Below are positions 47,318 to 59,133 of a stretch of DNA of 64,000 bases, piece by piece. The DNA is from Synaphobranchus kaupii (taxonomy: Eukaryota > Chordata > Actinopteri > Anguilliformes > Synaphobranchidae). The stretch is taken from NCBI GenBank assembly GCA_029718625.1, contig CM056395.1:25152576-25216575 (forward strand), written 5' to 3'. The notes beneath the pieces are model-generated. The model saw only the letters and a program-made list of their open reading frames with translations. It searched no databases and had not been told where the DNA came from. How positions within the stretch are numbered: the first letter of the stretch is position 1; each line of letters begins with the position of its first letter. The translations under genes and the position numbers were made by a program.

Positions 47318-47785
47318 GCGCCACTGGCACGGTGGTGCAGGGGAAAGCACTGTCGCCTCACAGCAAGAAGGTACCCAGTTTGAATCCCGGCCGAGGGCCT
47401 TTGTGTGGACCTTGCATGTTCTCTAGATGCGTGTTTTAATGTTAGCTAGCAAAGTGGCGGCACGGGGATGCGGTGGATAGCACTGTCGCCTCACAGCGAG
47501 AAGGTACCCGTGTCCGTGTGGGTACTCCTGGTTCCTCCCACTGTCCAAAGACATGCAGGTTAGGCTAAGTGTAGACTCTAAATTGCCCGTAGGTATGAGT
47601 TTGTGTGATTGAATGGTGTGTGTGTCCTGTGATGGATTGGCGACCTGTCCATGGGGTCCATTCCTGCCTCTCGCCCAATGCATGCTGGGATAGGCTCCAG
47701 CCCCCCCCCCCAACACCCCGCAACACCCCCACACACCAACCGCAAGCCTGATCAGGAATAAGCGGGTTAGATATTGGATGGATGG
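47318..47785 (+). mobile_element. two overlapping SINE copies, ATGGATGG-tailed
   Basis: A head-only copy (about 47323-47425, with GCACTGTCGCCTCACAGC and GAATCCCGGCCGAGGGCC) is followed by a second copy (about 47456-47785) ending GATATTGGATGGATGG. Both match the family at 27799-28164. The repeated GTGTAGT at about 47306 and 47788 could be a target-site duplication spanning both, suggesting one insertion with an internal rearrangement; this is weak. Confidence 0.75.
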
Positions 47786-49069
47786 TTGTGTAGTTGTAAC
47801 AAAGTCCTTACCCATCTGTATTACAGGTACCTACAGCTCATTGTAATTGCAGTGCATAGATGTGAAGTTTGACGATAAAGGACATAAGTATGTGATAGAG
47901 CCTCGGTAAGCAGGAAGGCCTGTCATTTAGATGAGCAGATGAGCAAAGGTTTGACCGTGCTCCTGGCCCAGTATCACTTGTGTTTGCACTTTTGCGTCTA
48001 CAGATATTCAATTTAAGAACTTCAAATAGTGGTTGTAATGTCTTCGTCAGTGTCTACATCTTAAGGTGAATTATGAGTGGAGGACTATGACTTATCCCTA
48101 ACAGTCTTTAATATAAATGATTGAATTCTACTTGTACATTTATTTAGGAACTGAAATATAACCCCAAATGTTTAGCACCCACCTAGGTGATGTACAGCAG
48201 CCTTTTTGGATACATTTGGTACACTCAGAGTAAATCTGCTTTGGTCTGAGGTAATATTTTAATAATTATGTATTATTTTCCTTCAATAATTATTAGGATT
48301 TTTAAAATTCCACATTCTGCTACTCTGCTCACTTTGTGTCCTCGGCAGATAAATGGACAGTTAATATACTTTGCATATGTAAAAGAGGGAGGCCAAATGT
48401 TAATCTGTTCTTACCAATTGAACAGACCTAGATGGTGTAGTATATACTGTATCCTCATCAGGTACAGATTTACTGAACAGTAAACCTATGAGGTTGAAGC
48501 AAGTACAATTTTTAACGAATCTGATTTGGTCATTCTAATTCGGGAGAATCAAAAAGGGAAACAGACACATTACAAGACGCATCGCATCGTTCCTTAATAC
48601 TATGATAAAAACATCTGTTGCAATCCGGACAAATAGAAATCTGCCCCACCGCCATCAACAGCCTCGGACCCACCTTCATATCGCAGGCACCTCGTCTAAG
48701 TGGCCATTCTAGACATGGAGACAACGAAATGTAGCCAATTAAACCAGGTTGTTCTTAGGTTGTTAGATTTGTAGCTCGTGTAAGGCCCATGGGACACTGG
48801 CCCATATGTTTTGGAGTGATTGTTCTTGAGTGATTTAGGGTCATTAAAAGCCCCAGGGGGGTCAAGACCGCTCTCTCGCTCTCTCGCCCTCTCTCTCGCG
48901 CACTCGCACTCACACACACAAAAGTGTCGACATTATTGTGGACTTTGCACATCGCGACTTAACTACTGTACAGACCTCATTGTGTAGAAATGGTGGCTGG
49001 ATGTCTCAAATTGGTATCTCACTTACACTCTCTCTCTCTCTGTCTCTCTCTCTCTCTCTAGATAGAGAT
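47786..49069. other. unique DNA with CT-rich runs
   Basis: CT-rich microsatellites lie at about 48868-48920 and 49027-49061. No gene seen. Confidence 0.5.
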
Positions 49070-49170
49070 GGATGGATAGAGACCTTTATTTAACCAGGGA
49101 TATGCCAATTGAGAGCAAAGCTCTCTTTTACAATGGCGCCCTGAGAATGCAACAATGCAATGAAAAAACA
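49070..49170 (-). mobile_element. dispersed retroelement tail fragment
   Basis: Contains CTTTATTTAACCAGGGATAT and GAGAGCAAAGCTCTCTTTTA, a phrase that recurs in many fish genomes near LINE ends. Strand is inferred from the AATAAA-like signal on the complement. Confidence 0.45.
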
Positions 49171-49603
49171 CAACAATAAATTTAAATATTACAAATGATT
49201 ATAAAATAATCTTTTGTAATATAAAAAAAAAAATCTAATTTCATGAAAATAGACGCAACTACATTTTGCAGAACAGCATAAGTAATGTGCATGTGCATAT
49301 ACTTGGCTGGCTGGCTGGCTCTCACACTCGTCTCCGTTTGCGGCTGGTGACAGCATGCAGCAGATGCATTGCTTCGCTTCATTAGGAGCTCTGAATCACA
49401 TGGAAGTGGCGCTGACGTTTCTTTACACCTTGACCAGATGGCAGCTCCTGAGCTTTCTCTAAGACGAAGACGGCCTGAGTTACGGCGCCTCCTCTCCACG
49501 CCCGAGAGAACTGCAGCCTGCCGCTCGACGGCGGCGCGTGACGTTTGCTTTATGCCGTCTCCCCGTGTACCGTCCGGCGTGCAGACGCCGTATGCATCAC
49601 AAT
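49171..49603. other. unique DNA, CpG-rich at its end
   Basis: A GGCT run (GGCTGGCTGGCTGGCT) occurs at about 49303-49320. 49440-49600 is CpG-rich. No gene supported. Confidence 0.45.
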
Positions 49604-49808
49604 GCAGGGAGGACCCGGGGATGTGTCGGGGAGTTTTAATGTGGGCAGGGAGGACCCGGGGATGTGTCGGGGAGTTTTAATGTGGGCAGGGAGGACCCGG
49701 GGATGTTTCGGGGAGTTTTAATGTGGGCTGGGAGGACCCGGGGATGTGTCGGGGAGTTTTAATGTGGGCTGGGAGGACCCGGGGATGTGTCAGGGAGTTT
49801 TAATGTGG
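49604..49808. repeat. 41-bp tandem repeat, 5 copies
   Basis: Units start at 49604, 49645, 49686, 49727 and 49768, each with GGAGGACCCGGGGATGT and GGGAGTTTTAATGTGGGC. The last unit runs directly into GCTAGCAAAGTG and the SINE head. The same TTTTAATGT...GCTAGCAAAGTG junction precedes the second SINE copy at about 47430-47455. Confidence 0.95.
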
Positions 49809-49950
49809 GCTAGCAAAGTGACGGCACGGCAGTGCAGTGGATAGCTCTGTCGCCTGACAGCGAGAAGGTCCCGGGTCTCCCTCTGTTCGCCTGGATTTCC
49901 TCCGGGTACTTTTCCACGGTCCACATGCAGGTTTGGCTAATTGTGGAGGG
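49809..49950 (+). mobile_element. SINE 5' part (family of 27799)
   Basis: Contains GTGGATAGCTCTGTCGCCTG, CAGCGAGAAGGTCCCGGG and CACATGCAGGTTTGGCTAA. The 3' half and the ATGGATGG tail are missing. Confidence 0.7.
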
Positions 49951-50231
49951 AGGGCGGTAACAGGGCCTTGCTGTAAAAGAGCGTGCATGCTCAGGCAAGT
50001 ATTTATCACTTATTTTGTTGTTTGTCAGAAAAAGATTTGTCATTTTTTTGTCATAAAAAAAAAAAAAAGAACGCATCGCCAAAATGCTTAAGTCCTCAAA
50101 TGTTGCCGTCAAACTGTAAGTAAGGGGAAGAGCACTAAATGCGCTCTTTCCGACAGAAAAGAGCACATTTAGAGCAATCTGCTTTCTCTGTCATGGACTA
50201 GCGTTGCGATGCTAAATGCCATTTTCTGCAA
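49951..50231. other. unique DNA with poly-A run
   Basis: A poly-A run lies near 50056-50069. No gene seen. Confidence 0.5.
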
Positions 50232-50465
50232 GTGATGTCATTACATTACAGCTATTTTGCAGACACTCGCCTGGAGCAACTTACACAACTTTGGCTTTTT
50301 TCTAAAAATGTCTTATACATTAATATAGCCGGGTACAAACTGAACCGATTCAGCTTACAGTAAGTACCTCGTCCAAGGGTATGGCTGTGTCCGACCTAAG
50401 AACTGAACCCCACTGACCTTTAGGTTACAAGCTGAGATCCCTAATCACTGTTGCCCAATGAAAAG
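50232..50465 (-). mobile_element. tRNA-derived SINE with UnaL2-type tail
   Basis: On the minus strand the order is a tRNA-like head (CAGCTTGTAACCTAAAGGTC), CTTGGACGAGGTACTTACTG, then GTAAGTTGCTCCAGGCGAGT, GTCTGC and TGTAATGTAATG. This is the same layout as the copy at 11-222, with a degenerate tail stem-loop. Confidence 0.75.
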
Positions 50466-51934
50466 GTTCAAGGTGCGGTTAACTTTTCTGCAAATCAACT
50501 AATATCACTGTCAAAAATGGCCCATGTTTTGTGTACAATTATTTTTTGTAATAAAGGCATTAACAGTTCATACTTCATATTCTGTGTATGCGTGTTACAA
50601 GAACATTTTTAGATGCTCTGGCTTGGCTTCCTTTCATTTTGTGCTGGATTCAATCTTTTTCTCCAGTCTATAGTGTAAAAAAAAAAGCTCTGAGAGAAAG
50701 TCTTGGAGGATAATGCAGACACTATAACTGCAGGCCTGAATTCATACCTTCCAATCCATTCAAGTATCTTTCTTATTCACTTAACTTGGCAACATGTTTG
50801 TGTAGATTATAATTGTATTGAATTGTAACATTCAATTACAAATGCTGACTGAATCAAGGTCTTAGTCTCCGAAGTGGTTCTGTCATGAACACTATCAGGC
50901 CATACAAACATTTAGAAAATAGTTTACTATCAGTCAAATGTCAGAACCGAAAGCAGAGCAAGGATTCTAAGCTACTCAAAAGAGGTTCAATGATAAATTC
51001 ATGGTTCATCGTCCTCACTGAGGTGAATCGTGGGTACCTTGGTTCATACCAATAGTAGCTGGTGCTTACAAAAGCTGAGGGGGTACATACTGTAGGAGAC
51101 CAAACATTTTTTGGATTTTTAACTAATTCACTGTCAGATGTTTTATTTTTTTAAGTGGTGGGCAAAATATGCAGTGCGTTAAAAACCAACTCAATTTCAA
51201 TGCCCAATCCAATTTATTCAATATTCAAAACTTTATTTAATTTGTGCTCACGCAGTCTGCAGAAGCCTAACTATGTAAGCTCGGGCTCACTTGTGTTCTT
51301 GTCTATTCACTGCATACTTGCCTTGTCTGGAAATTTGTCCTGATTAATATCATTGGCTGTGCAAGAGGGCAAACCACACGTTGTCAAAACAAGTCTATAT
51401 AATATTCATCAGCTTGGCTGTAAAATGCAATACCTGTGGGACCTCTGTAGAAAGGAATACCAACTGCAGTGAGAGCTGAGCGTACTTGCTTTACCCTCGG
51501 ACAGAAAAAGCCAGGTCATCGGAGCACTTCACTGAGATATTTGAGTAGATCTTTGCACATCATGGCTTAACTGCAACTGCAGTACAACACTTCACTGTAT
51601 AGAATCAGAATCAGGGTGGCTGGATTTCACAAGTCATTTTCTCCTAGATTCTCTCTCACACACACACACATACACATACAGAAATACGTATGTACACACA
51701 AGTATGTGTATACATGTACATACATGCACGCACACACCACACACACATTGTTGTAATGTTGGGGCATTATGCCATTACAGTTACGCAAATCTTTTTATAA
51801 AACAAAGAATAACTTTATTTTGTCCCAGGGGGAACTTCAGGACACGGGAATGTAATGGTATTTCAATTCATATAAATTTCTTTTATTTGGTAACAACAAT
51901 GCAGTTTAACACGGTTACACTTCAACGATCAGTT
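50466..51934. other. unique DNA with CA-rich run and a LINE-tail scrap
   Basis: CA-rich microsatellite at about 51656-51745. At 51805-51842 the minus strand reads CTGAAGTTCCCCCTGGGACA followed by AAATAAAGTTATTC, a LINE 3' end related to those at 44.5 and 60.6 kb. No gene seen. Confidence 0.5.
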
Positions 51935-52564
51935 CTATAGAACAGGGGTTCCCAAACCGGTCCTGGGGGACCCCTGTGTATGCTGGTTTTCGTTGCAACC
52001 ACAGTTGCAATCCCAGAATTTTAACAAGCTGTTAATTTTTCTTAATTAGGTGCTTTTCATGTTTGGAGGAATTATTCGCACTCTTAAGCCACATTATCTC
52101 AGAAATAGCTATGGATGCCATGTAGAACAAACTCCCCATGTTCACGTTGTGCTTATTGTGCTATATTGCAACAATTACATAAAAAGAGGTTACAAAATTA
52201 TGGATTTTCACTCAAATTAAAGAGTGAAGTGAATCAATAGGCTCCTAATTAGGAACTTTCACCAATTAGGAGCCTATTGATTCAAATCAGTCTTTAAATG
52301 GATCTGTTAAATAATTGTATCTTTTTTAAATAATATAGCACAATAAGCACAATGTGAACATGGGGTGTTTATTCTACATGGCATCCATAGCTATTTCTGA
52401 TATAATGTGGCTTAAGAGGGTGAATAATTCCTCCAAACATGACAAGCACCTAATTAAGAAAAATTAACAGCTTGTTAAAATTCTGGGATTGCAACTGTGG
52501 TTGCAATGAAAACCAGCATACACAGGGGTCCCCCAGGACCGGTTTGGGAACCCCTGCTATAGAA
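51935..52564. mobile_element. palindromic hAT-like element, 614 bp, perfect 8-bp TSD
   Basis: The element 51943-52556 begins CAGGGGTTCCCAAACCGG and ends with the complement. The duplication CTATAGAA flanks it exactly (51935-51942, 52557-52564). The two halves are inverted repeats over nearly the full length. The centre is a perfect 21-bp stem (52230-52250 and 52264-52284) with a 13-nt loop. Eight-bp duplications and CAGGGGT-type ends are typical of hAT elements. It has no coding capacity and needs a transposase in trans. Confidence 0.9.
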
Positions 52565-53344
52565 TATACAACAGATATGCTGCACATAGAGAACTACTGC
52601 TAGCTTTTCCTAGTTAAAATGTATGTATGTATATACTGTATTTTTTTAAATACATTTTTGTCAAACCTTTTAATGCTTATTCAAAACTCTTCGTTTTAGT
52701 AAGTTTGTGATTTTTTTAAAATAGAACTACAAAATGTAAATGTGTTTATTTAAAATGGAACAGTTTAAATAAACATTGTGCATTCAGCGGTAGCATGTTG
52801 TTGCGTGTAGGACAAGGCAGGTGTTTGCTTCTGCGACACCACAGAAGGCACATCTGCAAGTTAAATTTTTACATTTGTAATCTCCCCCTCAAGCTTGCTA
52901 ATGGATGCTTTGAGTCTTTGGCTCATAATGTTTTTTTTTTGTTTTTTTTCAAAACATATTTTCTAAATTCCAGATCTGAACCCTGAAGTTCAACCTTCCT
53001 TTTGACAACATTGAGCTCCATCAGAAATAGGCCTTCTGAGAGAGTGGAATAATGAAAGTAGAACACTGGCATCTACTTGTCTGCAGTGATGATAATCCCA
53101 CAATGAGGCAGACTTACTTTGCCCTTGCACAGTATATTATAATACCTGACAATCCTGGCACAGTTAATCAGATCCCTAGCATTGAGACACTGAAACAGCT
53201 ACTGGCCATGGGGACTGCACTTTTGTCCACGTGGCTTGAGTTCTCAGCGGGCTTCAGGTTAATTAGAAACTTCTCTTAGAAGTCACTTTTGCTCTGCACT
53301 GCAAAATATATTACGTGCATCGTCGCGCGTCTCTTCCGTGACAC
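52565..53344. other. unique AT-rich DNA, no gene seen
   Basis: Short frames only, including 75 codons at 53052-53279, which I do not recognise. Confidence 0.5.
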
Positions 53345-53565
53345 CAGTTAGATCGTCGTTACAAAATGGAGGGTTGCAATTGTGGGTCCCTCTGGCCTCT
53401 GTTGTAACCTTGAGCAGGGTGCTTAACCTAAATTGCCTCGCTCGATAAATTGTCTTTTCGGACGTAAATGGATAACACGGCTTGTACGCTGCTGTGTATG
53501 TATGTCGGCTTGGATAAATGTGTGCGTCCGTTCTGCCGGTAAATCACGTAAAGTAATGTAATCAC
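53345..53565 (+). mobile_element. diverged SINE with UnaL2-type tail
   Basis: Carries GTTGTAACCTTGAGCAGGGT and GCTTAACCTAAATTGCC, then GGCTTGGATAAATGTG and GTAAAGTAATGTAATC. The order matches the SINE at 11-222. The head is degenerate. Confidence 0.65.
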
Positions 53566-54390
53566 ACACCCCGGTCCTATCAAGGACCAACACATTGACA
53601 GTCCCAACAAGGGCCGTGATGTGCGATCCTGGTTTACGATTTTGAACTCGAGTGCAAGCTGGTGCGCGCCGACGAGATCGTATCTCAAATTTTATGCCAC
53701 GGCCTTCCGGGTCAGTGGAGCTGTTTGGTGTCCTATTAGTGGCGGTCTCATGCTGACTAATTTACGGCTCTCATTTTTACCGAGGGGTGACAACAGATGC
53801 TCGCACTGAAGCGCAGACCAAAGTCATCGTACGCCAGAGTGAGAGCTAACAGTCAGTCTATCGAACGACGGAGGCAGTCAAACTGTCAGGCCGCGGCACG
53901 CCCGCGTTTATGGCTACACAACTGAAAGACGAAATACGCACATCGCCCATTACCGTGGGACGTGACTGTGTTTACGTGCTAGGACGACGGCTTCGACACC
54001 GGTTGGGCACGGACACTACCTTCCACAAGGAGTATAGAAATTACAGTAAAGCTCTTGATGAAGAAATTTTGTGTGCGTTCGTTTTTAACATGAGGACATA
54101 TGGCATTCTCTGGATCTACATCCCAATTGTGATTATTGGAGATAATATATTGTAATTCCAAAGAGTGGGAACCATCAGCCACATCATGGAATTCAATTAA
54201 AACATAAGAAAAGATCCATAAAATATAACAATCTGCCGCCATAATGAACTGTCAGTTTGCCATTTCACCACTATAGCTAAATATTTACACGAGATGGGTT
54301 TCTAACCGTTTCTACCTTTTAAAATATTTACAAAAATGAATTATACATGTTATAACTGCAATTACAGTCTGTATTTCCCTCCAGGCTTTT
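53566..54390. other. unique DNA, unusually CpG-rich first half
   Basis: 53590-54010 has many CG dinucleotides with ordinary GC content, unlike flanking DNA. That may mean recent arrival or lack of germline methylation decay. No recognisable gene or element. Confidence 0.4.
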
Positions 54391-55573
54391 GATTGTGTAA
54401 ATGAATGTAAAATAAAAGCAGGGGCTCAGTGGTATGATTGTGTAAATGAATGTAAAATAAAATCAGGGGCTCAGTGGTATGATTGTGTAAATGAATGTAA
54501 AATAAAAGCAGGGGCTCAGTGGTATGATTGTGTAAATGAATGTAAAATAAAAGCAGGGGCTCAGTGGTATGATTGTGTAAATGAATGTAAAATAAAAGCA
54601 GGGGCTCAGTGGTATGATTGTGTAAATGAATGTAAAATAAAAGCAGGGGCTCAGTGGTATGATTGTGTAAATGAATGTAAAATAAAAGCAGGGGCTCAGT
54701 GGTATGATTGTGTAAATTAATGTAAAATAAAAGCAGGGGCTCAGTGGTATGATTGTGTAAATGAATGTAAAATAAAAGCAGGGGCTCAGTGGTATGATTG
54801 TGTAAATGAATGTAAAATAAAAGCAGGGGCTCAGTGGTATGATTGTGTAAATGAATGTAAAATAAAAGCAGGGGCTCAGTGGTATGATTGTGTAAATGAA
54901 TGTAAAATAAAAGCAGGGGCTCAGTGGTATGATTGTGTAAATGAATGTAAAATAAAAGCAGGGGCTCAGTGGTATGATTGTGTAAATGAATGTAAAATAA
55001 AAGCAGGGGCTCAGTGGTATGATTGTGTAAATTAATGTAAAATAAAAGCAGGGGCTCAGTGGTATGATTGTGTAAATTAATGTAAAATAAAAGCAGGGGC
55101 TCAGTGGTATGATTGTGTAAATTAATGTAAAATAAAAGCAGGGGCTCAGTGGTATGATTGTGTAAATGAATGTAAAATAAAAGCAGGGGCTCAGTGGTAT
55201 GATTGTGTAAATTAATGTAAAATAAAAGCAGGGGCTCAGTGGTATGATTGTGTAAATGAATGTAAAATAAAAGCAGGGGTTCAGTGGTATGATTGTGTAA
55301 ATGAATGTAAAATAAAAGCAGGGGCTCAGTGGTATGATTGTGTAAATTAATGTAAAATAAAAGCAGGGGCTCAGTGGTATGATTGTATAAATGAATGTAA
55401 AATAAAAGCAGGGGCTCAGTGGTATGATTGTATAAATGAATGTAAAATAAAAGCAGGGGCTCAGTGGTATGATTGTATAAATTAATGTAAAATAAAAGCA
55501 GGGGCTCAGTGGTATGATTGTATAAATGAATGTAAAATAAAAGCAGGGGCTCAGTGGTATGATTGTATAAATT
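54391..55573. repeat. 45-bp satellite-like array, 26 full units
   Basis: Exactly 26 units of 45 bp plus 13 bp, each with GATTGTGTAAATGAATG, AAAATAAAAGCAGGGG and CTCAGTGGTAT. Variants are few: G/T at the first base of GAATG, GTGTAA to GTATAA in the last four full units and the partial one, and single private changes in the second and twentieth units. No length changes at all. Because 45 is divisible by 3, the minus strand has frames of 428 and 371 codons repeating 15-residue words in two phases at once, so neither is likely to be a gene. Confidence 0.97.
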
Positions 55574-55576
55574 GTC

Positions 55577-55901
55577 ACTAATTTGGTAACAAGAGGTTAT
55601 TACTGAGTAACTCCAATGTAGGTAACATGGAACAACAGTTAGCGGCATTCTTAATTACACGTGTGAATATTTTGAAATATTTTATTTACACTCACAGGCC
55701 ACATCGTCATGATACACAACAAATAAACCTTACCTGTTAATTTCACAAGGTCTCCATGATATGGAATGATTTAATTTCACCAGGAGAGATGTAACAGGGC
55801 TGGCCTTGTTTCACATGTGTAATTAAGAATACCACTAACTGCTGTTCCATGTTACCTCTGTTGGAGTTACTCAGTAATAACCTCTTGTTACAATTTAACT
55901 A
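55577..55901. mobile_element. 325-bp inverted repeat, MITE-like
   Basis: Arms at 55577-55668 and 55811-55901 are about 90% complementary, with GTAACAAGAGGTTATTACTG and GAGTAACTCCAA on the left arm, and a 142-bp non-palindromic centre. It starts immediately where the 45-bp array stops. Superfamily unknown; no target duplication identified. Confidence 0.75.
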
Positions 55902-57234
55902 CACAGGTATAGGTGCAACTTAATGTAAAGTGTTACCAATACATGTTTTAATCCAGAGACGTTGCTCCAAAATCTTGTCTTGTTTTTTTTTTTTAACCCC
56001 CTTGTCCTGGTTAATTTTGACCATATGACATCACAGTTACCCTCTGTTTCGAAACCTAAAACTGGGACCAAATCTGATTGGTCAAAGTGGTCTTGGCACG
56101 ATTGCAACTGAAATGCATCCGGAGCACAAATGCACTGAAGCCAGGAAGCGAACCCAACAATGTGCTGGGTTCATGATGATAGTGAGCAACTATAAGCAGT
56201 CATAATATTTTGACCATTTTGATCATGGTAGTCTAAATAATGAAGTAGGGGTCAGGTGTGGTCCCTGAAGTAGAAACCGTTTGCTTGGTTCTCACTTGGA
56301 ATGATCTTTGTAGGCAACGCCACACAAACTAGAGAACGCAACCCTTTCTGTTGTGGTTACCATAGTAACCTTCATGCACTTCCATGTCATGTGTCCTTGT
56401 TTTCTCAAGAGAATTCCAGGGAAATTTTGCAACGTAAATCAAATAAAATGCGGCCAGCCTGAAAGCACCCCTAAAGATTTTACAGATGTATCTTCACATG
56501 GTGTCATCTGCATTTCGTGAGTGATCACACAGTGTCACCATTCAAGATTTTTTCTTGTAAATTCATTTTATGCCTGGGAGTTCTGGGTGAACTGTAGGTA
56601 AATTGGAGGCATAGCGGTGGAAAACCAAATCACACTCCGAAGCTCTCTCAACAAGCGCCGAGACGGCCAAAACAGGAAGCAACAGCTCCCCGGGTGACCC
56701 CCGAGGTGACCCCCGAGGCATGCAAGTGGTCTCTGAGTTTAGCAAGCCGATGAGCCGACAAACCGATGGCGGTTAAATCTGAGGACAGCGGAAGATCTTT
56801 CCGTCCCAGGGGGCCCATTAGGACGAGGGTCATTACCAATTTTGTTTTTCCCCTCTCTGCCCAGTTTGAGAATCTGTAAAATTGTGGTTTATACGCTTTA
56901 GGCCCATGAATAAGCTGACCGTGAGGCAGCGGTTCGCTATCAAAGCTGGCACATCCCTCCTGGGCTTTGAGATAAGTCCACAGCACAGATTACTGTCGAG
57001 AAGGACACGAGGGCTGCATTTGATCTTGGCTGCTCATTTTTATTAAGGTCAGTGAACTACCAGTCTGACTGGGTATGACAGACCAACTCCATGCGTTCTG
57101 TACAATCAGACAATATATTGCAAATATATTTAAATAAAATTATTACCAAGATACTGCAGTATTTACAAGTGAATGGGCAAATGCACATAAACATTTTGAA
57201 CTGTACACATCTGTATGTATGTATTAAATTTAAA
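55902..57234. other. unique DNA, no gene supported
   Basis: A 13-bp tandem GGTGACCCCCGAG occurs near 56693-56718. The 112-codon minus-strand frame at 56648-56986 is unrecognised. 56560-57010 is repeat-free and could be conserved non-coding DNA. Confidence 0.4.
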
Positions 57235-57905
57235 TTAATTATTTACATATAAAATTTTACATACAATAGCAATTCCGGTTAAGTAATTTTCAGCAAACTC
57301 CAGCCAGGGATCAGCTGCCACTTTTAGCTGGCACTAAAAAACCATTACATATGTTGTTAGTCACAGTCCTATTTGAAGTGTTTTTCCAAACATCACTGAG
57401 TCCAGTTTTGATAAACCATATATTTTAAGGTGGGTATAATTTTCTGATAAATGGTTAGATAATCTCAAAGAGCACCAGATTGATACTTTTAGCGGTTGAA
57501 ATTAACAGATTTCTGCAATTGTAAAATTGTGCAAGAAAATGTAATCTGTGAAAGTCACTCTAGATAATAGTGTAAAAGTAAAACTGCAAATATCTAACCA
57601 TTTATCAGAAAATTACACCCACCTTCAATAATATGGTTTATCAAAACTGGAGTCAGTGACGTTTGGAAAAACACTCTTCAATTAGGACTGTAATTAACAA
57701 CATATGTAATGGTTTTTTAGTGTTGTAAAGGTTGGCAGTGTAGCGTAGCTAACGTTTAGGGGTTTTATCCCCAGCTGGAGTTTGCTCTTGTAACCTTGAG
57801 AAAAGTACTTAACCTGAATTGCTGTTGTATGTAAAACTGTACATGCAAATGTAATCTGCACACGTCACTCTAGATAAGAACATATGCTAAAATAATTGCT
57901 CTTGG
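57235..57905. mobile_element. head-to-head SINE inverted repeat
   Basis: The outer arms are a SINE on the minus strand (about 57235-57331) and on the plus strand (about 57729-57905, with CTTGAGAAAAGTACTTAACC and CACTCTAGATAAGAACATAT). Inner arms 57332-57470 and about 57598-57722 (CACTAAAAAACCATTACATA and complement) are also inverted. The centre holds a third SINE-tail-like stretch (GTAATCTGTGAAAGTCACTC). The structure is a 670-bp imperfect palindrome. Confidence 0.7.
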
Positions 57906-59133
57906 GAACCAGAATGCTGTTGGTCGGGCATTGCTGGTGTTGCCTTGAGCAAAGTAGCTCTCTTCAATTTCTAAAGTAATGTAGCTGCTAAGTGCTAATG
58001 TTTCAGATGTAAAACTGCAAGCTCTAGTAAAAGATCGTCTCAGCATGTGAAGTATGCAATTACATTTCTACAATAAACAGAATGCTGTAGGTCAACGACA
58101 GTCAAAGTTTATGATGGTTAAATGGTGAGCAGTAAGACTACGATGAGGTCCATAATGGTTGTTTTGTGAATTCAGTAATCTTTCTCTTGTAAATCACATT
58201 ATACAGTGCTTAGGATTCTACTTAAGACAGGGAAAAGTGACTAGGATAGTCAGTCATTCGCATTTCTCTTTCAGTATGATGCGTCTTACGTAGCTTGGGC
58301 AAAATTAACTTTTTGAAGTGAATATGAACTAAACAAGACGTGATTAGAAATTGACAGCTCATTTTAACCTCAGTGAATGGTTTTATTTTTAAATGTGTAC
58401 ACTGAATTTGATGGAATTATGATTTGGCCACCAGAGTCTTTGTTTGTATTGACAGCGAATGTGCTGCTAATCAAGTTTCTCATTGTGGTTAATAATTTTT
58501 TTTCCCTTTTTGTTTTTGACAGCAAGTCAGTCACACAACACACTGGATAATTGGCATTATATTTGAAAAGAAGACTGATTAACCTTGCACACGTAGTGAA
58601 CCTTGTGGAGATGTATGTGCTTAACATATTTACAATTCAGTTGCAAAGTCTTCTGAGCCAAGATAATTAATCATTTCCAAAACTAACAAAAACGAATATA
58701 ATATATATTATATATATATAATACTATAATGTACCCAATATAATCAAAAATAAATAGGAAATTTTGAAAAACGGTTTCAATGGAAGGCTCGATAAATGTA
58801 TTTTTTGATACTGTAACTGCTTTTGTTACGATCTGAATAATAATTTTTTATCTTTACAGATTTCATTACACCATCACGTACACGCCTGAATGAAACAATT
58901 GGCCAGTACCCACCACCCCCCTAATTCATTTTAATAAATGGGCAATAAAAAAAAACAAGGCAGATGTACTCTACAGGAAGCTATGTTAAAATTTGCTCGT
59001 GCACTGCCCCAGTTATGTTTGGCTTCCTCCATTACTTCCTCTAATTCTGGTGAAATATACCTGGCCTGGTATGGGCCGGGGCCCCTGGGAGGTGAGAATG
59101 AAGCAGAATGCAGGCTAATGCCCTGCTGATGTA
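57906..59133. other. unique AT-rich DNA with weak SINE trace
   Basis: 57935-58025 has a faint SINE-like stretch (GTTGCCTTGAGCAAAGTAG). An AT microsatellite lies at about 58696-58728. No gene seen. Confidence 0.45.

Noticed and set aside
53052..53279. 75-codon plus-strand frame
   Set aside because: No similarity recognised and no coding signal beyond being open.
54391..55573. CRISPR-like array
   Set aside because: Direct repeats have no spacers, the unit is 45 bp head to tail, and the context is a vertebrate genome.
54362..55648. 428- and 371-codon minus-strand frames with 15-residue repeats
   Set aside because: 45-bp units make two phases open at once; no start context, signal or flanking coding sequence.
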